Shown here piece after piece: positions 17,877 through 27,100 of a stretch of DNA of 64,000 bases. The DNA is from Paramacrobiotus metropolitanus (Eukaryota; Tardigrada; Eutardigrada; Parachela; Macrobiotidae), in NCBI RefSeq assembly GCF_019649055.1, contig NW_026570398.1:1-64000 (forward strand). Direction: 5' to 3'. The first letter of the stretch is position 1; every line of letters begins with the position of its first letter. The notes under the pieces were generated by a model. The model worked only from the letters and a program-made list of their open reading frames with translations. It had not been told where the DNA came from and did not search any database. The position numbers were made by a program, and so were the translations under genes.

Positions 17877-18616
17877 TCATTTCCAATAATTATAAGGAAT
17901 TCCGCGCAAGGAATGACGCTGCACAACGATGTGCTTACGCTTTTTCTTCGGAGACTCTGGAATCGGAGGCTTCACGTTCTCCCAGAGCATATCCACTGGC
18001 AGAATCTTAGTTGGATCCAACATGTGGGCCTTCTCATTCCACCAATCCGCAAAGTCTGGATCTGGTCCTTCCCAATCCTCCAACTTACCCGGTCCCCATA
18101 GCTTCGGGATAGGTGCTTCATATGGCGTCCGGAACATACGACTGCAAGTGCCCGGGCCATAATTTTCACATTCCACACAGCAGAGATCATGTTCGATACG
18201 CTTGCTTTCTTCTTCCAGTTCGCGACGGCGACGCGTACGCGGAGATTCTGGTCTGGGCGGCAACGGTGGAAGCCCCAGATCCGCACGGATGCGATCTGCT
18301 GCAGCGGCTGCAGCGCGAACCACCAGAGTATCAGGTCCAGGCCAAATTCCACGACGGACGTAAAAGAACTCCGTCTGATCCGCACGGATCTCATCCTCCG
18401 CGTAATTAACCAGCATTTCATACCTTTCAGGGTTTTCTACTACAATACACATAAGAGAAGGATTTCATCATTAAAACGAGCACGAAATCCTTCGAAAGCC
18501 GAGACGTAGAAGAATGTCAACAACAGGGACTTACAACGTAATTTCTCGGCATACTCGTCTGAAATAATGCGGCCAAAACTACCTTTATAGCCAAAGGTAT
18601 CTTTACAATGATCCAT
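17877..18616 (-). CDS. Two-exon orphan gene with Trp/Pro-rich C-terminus
   Basis: Exon 1 (18535-18616; starts MDHCKDTFGYKG) ends at T|GTAAGT; exon 2 (17877-18439) starts after gtattgtag. Both junctions are phase 1, and the join is continuous, giving about 214 residues. Exon 2 has an Ala-rich helix, a basic patch (SPRTRRRRE), a four-Cys cluster (CCVEC...GTC), a Trp-rich section (GPGKLEDWEG, DPDFADWWNEK) and a basic C-terminus (KKKRKH). The Cys cluster could bind a metal. The motif GPGKL also occurs in the 19 kb neighbour (CGPGKLDAS), hinting at a relation. No family is recognised. The open frame alone would have suggested a shorter protein starting inside the acceptor. Confidence 0.6.
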
Positions 18617-18619
18617 CTT

Positions 18620-19192
18620 TCAAACACAACAGTGTGGATATAAATTTAAAACAGCAAATGCAAGTTTAAATTTAGAGAACCGAGGAAGAAGTCAAAATGG
18701 CAAGTCTGTGCACGAAAGCTGCTGACACACACTGCAGACAGACCGGAAACAGCTGTACAGCCCCAAACTGCCACTGCCCTAAAGTTTAACGACATACGGG
18801 CGGCTGCCCAGTGACTCTGATATTGCGCATGTTTTAACATGAAAAATTAGACTTTTCGATTTATCTTAATGCGCTACAGCTTCCAGTTATACTTCTGTGC
18901 AGCTTGAAACTTATCAAGGTTTAAAATTAGGCCTTTCCTTAACTCTCGTGGATTTTATTGATCAACGCCACGATCTGATTCCCGCAGAATTGACGGTAAG
19001 CAGCCACGCAGTGTAATTGGTATACTATTAAAACTGAACACAAGGGCTAATCGTAAAACCAAAGCAGAGAATGCTGTACAGAAGTTTGTAAACTCCAGAA
19101 AAACCACTCATTACATCTTGACAAAGATAATAACTAGAAAGGCGGGATAAGATAAAAAGCCAAGTTCAATACCGTATTTACAAGAGTCTTAA
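18620..19192. other. No gene seen
   Basis: AT-rich spacer between two minus-strand orphan genes. Only a 64-codon ORF without features is present. It probably includes the promoter of the 17877-18616 gene. Confidence 0.4.
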
Positions 19193-20002
19193 TTATACAG
19201 CAGCACCCGTGTCATCGTCGTCATCCCGGTCGTGGCGATGGCGCTTGGCAAGCGAGGCATCCAACTTGCCGGGACCACACTTCTCCTGGCCTTGTTGCGG
19301 CGGCTTGCGAACCTGCTGCAATTTCTGCCAGCGGCGATTCATCGCGTCTTGGAAACGTTGTTCAGCTTCCCACTGCAGGTGCATATCAACATCGGACACC
19401 GGATCATGTGCATGGTGATTGTAGACATCCTGCACCGTAATTATAGCTCCGCGATCTCCAGTATCCCCCGGTGCGTAATTCATCGCGGTCAGCAGCTGCA
19501 CGGGATTTCGCACCACGTTGATGCCATGGTTCCGGCGGAGTTCGCAGATGATTTGGCCAAGAAGCCACTCTTGGTGGAAATCCGCACGCAGGTAACGAAG
19601 TAAAGCGTAGTGTGCATCACTGCGCTGAATGTCCAAGGTGTGAACAAAGCGATTGTACTTGTCCACAGACATCTGGGATCCGTTATGGAAAATTCTGCCA
19701 CGGAAACGCAGTCGAGTATCTGGATGCAACTCGATGTAATCGGTGTCCGGATCGTAGGGGCAGTGCTGCATACCAGATGGAGGAATATATCCCTGTGCTC
19801 CACGCGCATAATCATGTGGAGACGGCGGAATACCACAATAAACCATACGCCCCGTCCATTCAAATGTTTCCGGCCAACCAACGTGAGGATCATAATTCAA
19901 TGGTGCAGGAACATCTTCCTCTATTTGCACCGAACTCTCCGAGGAACTAGTGCTTTCCTCTTGCTGGTTCGAACGATGCGGTGGCAGCGTCGGACGATGC
20001 AT
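19193..20002 (-). CDS. 269-aa single-exon orphan protein
   Basis: The Met at 20002 (MHRPTLPPHR) is preferred over an upstream in-frame one at 20065 because the extra 21 residues are hydrophobic, unlike the rest. A Ser/Glu-rich start precedes a globular-looking centre rich in Tyr, Trp, Pro and His (VGWPETFEWTG, YIELHPDTRLRFRG, HALLRYLRADFHQEW-like helices), and then a Gln/Lys-rich segment and an Asp run. It shares CGPGKL with the 18 kb gene. No known domain recognised. It lies just downstream of the Ty3-type pol on the same strand; whether it was once part of that element is open. Confidence 0.5.
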   Translation of the reverse strand: MHRPTLPPHRSNQQEESTSSSESSVQIEEDVPAPLNYDPHVGWPETFEWTGRMVYCGIPPSPHDYARGAQGYIPPSGMQHCPYDPDTDYIELHPDTRLRFRGRIFHNGSQMSVDKYNRFVHTLDIQRSDAHYALLRYLRADFHQEWLLGQIICELRRNHGINVVRNPVQLLTAMNYAPGDTGDRGAIITVQDVYNHHAHDPVSDVDMHLQWEAEQRFQDAMNRRWQKLQQVRKPPQQGQEKCGPGKLDASLAKRHRHDRDDDDDTGAAV

Positions 20003-20369
20003 CGTTGCAGAATACGGTAAGTAGGCAAAATCAAAGTAAAATGCAAAAGTGCGGAGACGCAACACGAGACTCGTCGATAGATAAAAGTGAAAATTCGCAA
20101 ATCCGACAACTGATACTGGTTATGCAGACGGAGCACAGTCATTCAGGCTATTTATCTGAGCAACTTCGCCCAAAATGTGTCCGTGCAAGAGCAACGAACT
20201 CGACGTCATCAACCAGTAGCCAATGGCGATTCAGAATTTGTACCGAACGGTACGTACCACTTAATTCGGGAATTTTCCCACGACATCCACAGGTAAACTC
20301 ACTAAATTATAAATATTTAAAATTCGAAATTGAAAATAATGTACATAATTACACGGCCGCTCGACTATT

Positions 20370-22496
20370 TTAATCAGTACTACAGAGCGTACAGATTTTA
20401 CAATATTTCTGCAGATCGTATCGCATTTCCGGCCAAAAGACGCGAAGAATTTTGTACAAGTACTCATACGGCGAAATAATGCTACGATATTTGTGTACCA
20501 GCCGTCGATGCACTGATTCAACTAAGATTTTACGCAACTGATAGGGGATTAATATTCTGGAAATTCTTTTTGCAATATCCTCTTTTTCTCCGTAATGGCA
20601 AATAACGCCGTTTACTTCCAGAACTAACGGAAGATGCCAGGCCACATAGGGTGAGTCCTCCAAGGTGCAGTCTCCGTCAATTACAGCATCCCACAACATG
20701 GTATCACTACACTCCATTTGGCGGTACTTCCGAAACTCTTGCTTGTCCAAAACATCGTCAGTGATCACGCCCTGAGGCCAAAACTGCTCAACCGGACGCG
20801 CCCAAGCCGGAGCTGGAATGTTTTTTTCTTCTGGGATTATCGACAAAGTTTTCAATGACTGCACCTGTACGATTTCCATGGTGTTACAGGTAATTGGCGG
20901 TATATTAGTAGCTAACGGCTCACCCACCGGAAATTGACGTTCTCCCGGCTGGGATATATTCGGTGTGACCGAAAGCCGATCATTCGTTGCTATCCGTTTT
21001 TTAACATCAACCGACGGCTCTTTTTTACGCTTTTTATCATTATTTTGGTTGATAAATCTCTCCACAGGTTTCACCACACGTTCGGAGTGGGTCTTCAACA
21101 ACGGAACTTTCTCCATCTGATTATCCAAGTACTGAGCGTATTCCGCGTCCAGCGGTGACGATGCGGTATCCGGTGATGGTACAACCGGCGGCGGCGCAGG
21201 CGCCTCAACGACTTCATCGGGACATTCCTTCTCCAAACAGTCGAGCAGCTTAGGTAAGTGCTCATCTTGTAAAATAGTGTCGACATCACGAAAATTATAT
21301 GGTTTTAAGCGACTAACATGAACAGTGTCAACTTTGACATTCCCACGCCGATTACGTTTTACTACATAGTGCACCAGTCCTGACGGACGAACTATTTCCC
21401 ATCCAGCGGTCCAACGAGGCATGAGAGATGGAATTTTGCCCACCTTTCGGTGTAGTACGTATACCAAAACTTGATCTCCGGTTTTGTAAGTGACATGCGA
21501 AATATTCGCGTCGTAACGGATTTTGTCTTTCAGCTTATGACGAAACTCCTCTGCATTCACCAGATCCAGAGCGTCACCAAGGCCGCGCTGCATCTGCTGT
21601 ACAAAAACGTGTGCGGGAATCACGAAATCCTCTTCAAACGGCAAAAAATTATTCACAGGTAGGCGCATCTCGGTGCCGTGCATCATGAAAAATGGTGTGC
21701 GGCCCATTCGTTCCACAACTTTGCTGTTAAAGGCAGCACAAAGTGCTGGAAGAAAAATGTCCCAGTCACTTTGCTGTTCGTTAACATATTTCGCTAATGC
21801 CTTTTTGATTTCTCCAACACGTTTTTCGACTAAACCATTCCCCTGTTGGTGACCAGATGCCGTAGGTGCATGAGCAACACCCGCGAGAGCAAGAAGCTCC
21901 CGAAACATTTCTGACATAAAATTGCTACCACGATCTGACGTAATGTGAAGAGGCATACCAAAAACCGTTAAAATTCTTTTATAGAAAAATAATGCCAATG
22001 TAGCGGCATCATTTCTTTCGACTGCTTCTGCCACGATATACTTGCTCCCATAATCGACAGCGATGATTATGTTTTTGTTTCCAGATTCCGTCGTTGGAAG
22101 AGCCGGGGCGACATCGATTGCCCACACAAATCGAGGAGAAACCGTTGGGTTTGACTGCAAAGCTCCAGCCGGTGCCGTAGCAGGGACGTTCTGAGCAAGA
22201 CACGCTGCGCAGGATGCACAGTAACTCTTCACCGACTCAAACATCCGAGGCCAATAGAAGTATTTGTACATGCGTTTGTAAGTAGCCAAAACTCCCAGAT
22301 GCGCAGCTAAAGGGGAGTCGTGATTATCCTGTAAAAACTGTAGACGCCAATGCACAGGCACATACATACAGTAGTAAATTTTCCGATTTAATTCGAACTT
22401 GTAATAAACAACGCCTTGCTTGACGACTAATTTATTTAGGTGCAACTGCTCGTGTTCTGACATTTTTCCTTTTTGTTTTCTAGGAGCAAACGCCAT
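20370..22496 (-). CDS. Ty3-type integrase with extra C-terminal H2C2 module
   Basis: The frame begins within the RNase H/integrase junction. The canonical integrase zinc domain (HDSPLAAH...CASCAAC) is at about 22190-22330. The DDE core follows: Asp in AIDVAPA (about 22105), Asp in SDRGSNF (about 21930) and Glu in NGLVEKR (about 21830), with spacing usual for the family. A chromo/GPY-like region (about 21330-21500) and a Pro/Lys-rich linker come next. At the very C-terminus (20375-20530) a second H2C2-type module (VHRRLVH...CKICTLC) ends the protein. Family members normally have only the first. Integrase joins cDNA ends to host DNA. The frame is shifted by -1 from the RNase H part at about 22440-22480, in an A-rich run. 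Confidence 0.85.
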   Translation of the reverse strand: MAFAPRKQKGKMSEHEQLHLNKLVVKQGVVYYKFELNRKIYYCMYVPVHWRLQFLQDNHDSPLAAHLGVLATYKRMYKYFYWPRMFESVKSYCASCAACLAQNVPATAPAGALQSNPTVSPRFVWAIDVAPALPTTESGNKNIIIAVDYGSKYIVAEAVERNDAATLALFFYKRILTVFGMPLHITSDRGSNFMSEMFRELLALAGVAHAPTASGHQQGNGLVEKRVGEIKKALAKYVNEQQSDWDIFLPALCAAFNSKVVERMGRTPFFMMHGTEMRLPVNNFLPFEEDFVIPAHVFVQQMQRGLGDALDLVNAEEFRHKLKDKIRYDANISHVTYKTGDQVLVYVLHRKVGKIPSLMPRWTAGWEIVRPSGLVHYVVKRNRRGNVKVDTVHVSRLKPYNFRDVDTILQDEHLPKLLDCLEKECPDEVVEAPAPPPVVPSPDTASSPLDAEYAQYLDNQMEKVPLLKTHSERVVKPVERFINQNNDKKRKKEPSVDVKKRIATNDRLSVTPNISQPGERQFPVGEPLATNIPPITCNTMEIVQVQSLKTLSIIPEEKNIPAPAWARPVEQFWPQGVITDDVLDKQEFRKYRQMECSDTMLWDAVIDGDCTLEDSPYVAWHLPLVLEVNGVICHYGEKEDIAKRISRILIPYQLRKILVESVHRRLVHKYRSIISPYEYLYKILRVFWPEMRYDLQKYCKICTLCSTD

Positions 22497-24116
22497 CGGA
22501 CGATCCGGGCATCTCGGGACTGCTCTTCCGCCCAGTACGACGCTTTATCATCCGTAATCAACTTCTGAACTTTGTCCGCGTCGAAGGTTCTCATATCTTC
22601 CTCAGAAATGGCTTTTACCTCGGCCGACATCATTTCAAATCGCATATCCGCATAATTTCTTTCAAAAACCGCAAAACAGCATTCAATCATCGCAGCGTCA
22701 CCGGCAAAAGGGTAAGTCTGCCGATAATCAAATTGAATATCCGAGTCATCAGAGTCGGGTTCCGGTTGTTCTCCTGGATTTCTACTTAAAGCGTCAGCAA
22801 TGACGTTCTCTTTGCCAGGTATGTGAACTGGTTTAGTGTTAAATTGCTGGATATACAACGCCCAGCGCCCAAGACGACCGGCGGCATCCCGCATATTATT
22901 CAGAAAAACCAGCGCCTGATAATCCGTCTGGACTTCAAACTGGTAGTCCGACAGGTAGTGTTTCCACTTCTTAAGCGCGCAAATAACTGCATACGCCTCA
23001 AGTTCTGTAGGAAAGTACAACCTTTTCTGCGTCTCTGTTAACTTGCGGCTTAAATACGCAATAGGTCTCCAGTTCGTCGCCACATCCGTCGGCTCATCCC
23101 GAGGGCACTGCATGAGCACTGCACCAACAGCGATAGTGCTGGCATCCACGACAACACGGGATAAAGCCTCTGGATCATAACGGGCCAAGACCGGCGCCGT
23201 CACCAATGCTTCCTTCAATTGTTCAACTGCGCGACACTGATCTGTTCGCCATTCAAAGGTAACTTTCTTAGGGATAAGTTTTTGGAGAGGCTCCGCAATT
23301 TCTTGAAAATTCTTAATAAATTGACGATAATACCTTACCATGCCCAAGAAGCGCAAGATGTCCTTTTTGTCTTTTATAGGGCCAAATTCCTTAACCGCCT
23401 GGATCTTCTCTGGATCCGTGCTGATACTGAACTAGTCAACAGTATGTCCCAGAAATGTAATCGAATTAACGAACAATTCAGTTTTTTCAGGATTGATGGT
23501 CCAGCCACACTCCTGGAGCCTCAGAAAGAGCTCCTGTAAATCCCACATATGATCAGCCAAATTTTTACTGAAGACAATAATGTCATCAATAAAAACAAGA
23601 ACGTTCCTCCATTTCATGTTTGCCAGCGTCAAGTCCATTGCTCGTTGAAAAGCTGAAGGCGCGTCCTTCGAACCAAACGGTAAGACTTTATATTGAAATG
23701 TAAACTCTTCTCCAACCATCGTTGTTTTGCACCGATCTTCCGGCTTAATCTTTATTAGCCAAAAGCCACTTTTCAAATCGATCTTACTGAACACCGTGGC
23801 TTTATCTAACGCATTAAGAATATCGTCCACTCTAGGCAAAGGATAGCTACTGCCCATTAATCGTTAATTTAATTTACGAAAGTCAACCGTTAGTCGCCGG
23901 GATTTATCCTTCTTTTTTACTATACAAATAGGACTTCCCCAGGCCGAATTAATCGATTCGATGATACCATCCTTAATCATTTCTTGTGTTTTAGCTTGGA
24001 GCCATTTCCTATCTTCAAACGATGTACGATACGGAGGAGTTCGAACGGGCAGACTCGTTCCTGTGTCCACTGAATGCTCATAAATGGTGCAACATCCAAC
24101 TGGACGGGCTTTGGTC
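22436..24116 (-). pseudogene. Reverse transcriptase-RNase H part of pol, interrupted by two stops
   Basis: The RT core is recognisable from YEHSVDTG...PPYRTSF (about 24090) through VDFRKLN, SYPLPRVDD, FSKIDLKSGF, PFGSKDAPSAF to the catalytic FIDDIIVFS (about 23585). RNase H follows with VVDAS (23150), ELEAYAV (about 23010), TDYQAL (22930) and VIADALSR (22800). TAA at 23864-23866 replaces the residue after FRKLN, and TAG at 23432-23434 follows FLGHTVD; both leave the surrounding frame aligned with the family, so they are single nonsense changes, not indels. Entry from gag-pro near 24115 needs a +1 change. As written no active RT could be made. Sequencing error, readthrough or decay are the alternatives. 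Confidence 0.8.
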
Positions 24117-27100
24117 GGTAACATTGATTTTGCTTGATAAAAATTTCTGTTTGAGCTCTTCCTTGCTGGGACAGATATCTCCCACCTTAATTTTAACGAA
24201 CGTTTCTTCTGTTTCAAGATCGACAGCACTGGGAGCGGAAGGCTGCAACTGCATCGCAACACATTCATTAATTTTCTCCGGAACTGGGACGCCTTTTTCA
24301 TCACGAGGAATGCCGCAGGAGTGGTCGTGGTAGCTCTCCTGGAACTCCGGGGCTTCCATTTGATATACTGCATCAACTAGCGCAACCTCACCGAGGTTAG
24401 TTTCTTCATTTAAAACGAGTGGTTTATCCGAAACATTTACGACACAAACCCGACAATTACCGTATTCATTTAACGTTAACACGCCGTCCAACAGCACTGC
24501 ATTTTTGTTCGTTTCCGGGATTTTTCCTTCGTAGAGAAACGGCTGAGTATAGAGATACTCATCCTGGAATTCCATAAACTGTTCATCAGACATGACCGTT
24601 GTCGCACGAATGATCCCTTGCGAATGGGGCTGAATTATAACCGGGGAGGCCGGAAAGAGCTCCATTTTAAAGCAATCAATTGGACCAGGCTCAGGTTCAA
24701 AACGGTAAATGTCTTGTTCCGCAAGGTTTATCTCTGTTTGTGCTTGTGCTTGTTTCAGGTGGGCGTCCCTGTACGCCAACTCAATGACATCCTTTGTGTA
24801 TACACATGCCGGAATCTCTGTGGATTCTCGGACATCCTGCGACCGTTTTGGTAAGTTTTTAGCCGCTGGTTGCTGTACCGGGGCCGGCTGCGCCGTTTCA
24901 GCGGACATTTGGTTTGCCGCCTCTCTTTCCGCGTATTCGCGCTTAAGTCGTCGACTATAACTAGACTTTTTACGCCGGGGTGAACTCCTTCCCGAACTCT
25001 CCGATGACTGTTCAACATTTCCCACAGTAGGTTGTGCTGAGTTAACGCCCATCGACTCCCTTAACGTTTTCTGTTTCTGTATTTCATTCCAGATTGCCCA
25101 CTGCTCATTAATATTCACATCCGTGGGCGTATCATATGTTGCCCTGACAGCCAGAGGTACCAAATCTGACATGTGCTGACTCGTTAGCACATATCCTTGC
25201 GGTGAGTTGCCGGTCGTTTGGGAAGCTATTACTCTCTGCTTCTCCGCCTGTTTATCCTCGTAGGAGACCGGACAGGGACCAATATTAATGGGCCGCATAT
25301 CATCAGCAGGGATAAAACTGCCGTTTTCAAATTCACCAGCTGGCGCCGGGTTATCCACAGAAAAAGTAACTTTTCGTTTTCCTGTTACTTTCTGAGCGGC
25401 CAACTGCTCATTTCTTTTTAACGTTTCAAAATGCCGACGATCATTTAGAGAATTTGGACACGTATCACAATTCTTTTCGTAACGTTCGATTTCAATAATA
25501 CAATCCGGCCAATAAAAAACTTTAACAAGATACGGGTATAATTTTTCACACCGGCCATATACCTGTTTATGCACTAAAATATCGTGAAAGCACGCTATCA
25601 ATTTTTGCCGCCATTGGTGTGGCACATAAAGCCTCGGACAAGCACCGTTATGATCGGGTACTCTGCACCAAATTCCTTCACAGATTATCATCCGATTAAT
25701 TTCGTACTTGGTGAAATTGGTATTAGCGTGCGACGGTTTCTTATACATTTTGTACCACATCCGACTGTCCACACACATCTGTTGAGTTTCCCTCCAGAAC
25801 TGAGGATCTCTAAACCTTCTTTCTGTAGGAAACAAGCCTTTATCCTGCGGCCTATCCATCGGCGACATCCACCTTTTCAAGTCTGGATTCCGTGCCATGA
25901 AGGACGGATAGTCGTGGACTTCATCAACGTCTCTGCGGTCGCGTTCAACAGGTATAACGTTTAACAACTTATTGGCCATACTGAGACATTCCACTGATTT
26001 AGACGATTTTCCTAGGACGCCCATGTACAAATACTTAGCTGCAGGATGCTGATGCAGGACTGCGTCCAAGGATGAAATCTGAATTGGAAGTTGCAGGGGA
26101 TCATCACCCCCACGAACTTGACGTGAGCCAGAGTTGGGCACCGGACTGACTGATGCCGGAGACGAGGTGCTCGAGCTACTTGCCGGTGACGGCTGACGAA
26201 TTTTTTCCTGCTTAATTTGGGGCTGGGAAGATGCTTGTTCTCTCCCCCGCGAACTTGACTGCATATTGTTTATAATTAGTTCACCGCCTCCCCCACGAAC
26301 TTGACTTGGTTCTGGGTTTTTCTCGATCTTAATTTCTTTTTTAATTACAGGTTGGACAGGATCATCAGCAACAGAGGCTGCTTTCGGAAGATACTGCCGA
26401 ATCATTTCCTGTACGACTCCTAGGACGAACTCAACATCACGCTGATCGGATCCTATTTTAACCGGCGGCACCTGCACGGCCACTACTTCTTTGATTTCCG
26501 CTTTTACCGGTGTCTCAGCCACTTTAATTACTTGCGAAGGCTGGACTGGGCGAGGCCATGACTGTTTAGCTTTCTGTAGGTGCAAGATACAAATCTCTGG
26601 GTCAGCTTTTGCCAGAATTAAATGCGCCGATTCATATGGCACGAATTTTGCCTCTTTAGCGACACCAATCCGTTCTGTCAACATCAACGCTGGAATCAGA
26701 GGTGACGGTTTAACTCCCGGGGGAATTAAAGGATCAAAGTCGTGCGACCGAATTACGTCCAACATTAGGTGAGTTTCACGGCGTAGAAATGCTGGCGCAC
26801 CGGGCGGTCTGCGCGAGAGACGCCACGTCATTGTATTCATGTCCAGGATAAATGGTTTGGTTGCGAGGAAATCGAGGCCCAAAACGACGTGATCCCTGTC
26901 GAAGGTGGAGCTTACAAGCATCGCGTGCTCGAAAGCCATCCCAAATTCGTCGATGGTGACTACCACCGACAGCGGCTCTATTAACTGTCTTCCCTGATAG
27001 GCGGTGTGAACGACTCTACCTTTAATATGGTCAGGACACCGGTGAATATTCAATTTTAAATCTTTGGCCATCTTGAGAGACATGACCGAAATGCTAGAGC

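Noticed and set aside
19209-20020. Plus-strand ORFs opposite the 19193-20002 gene
   Set aside because: Irregular Cys/Trp/Arg-rich products typical of antisense frames of a real gene.
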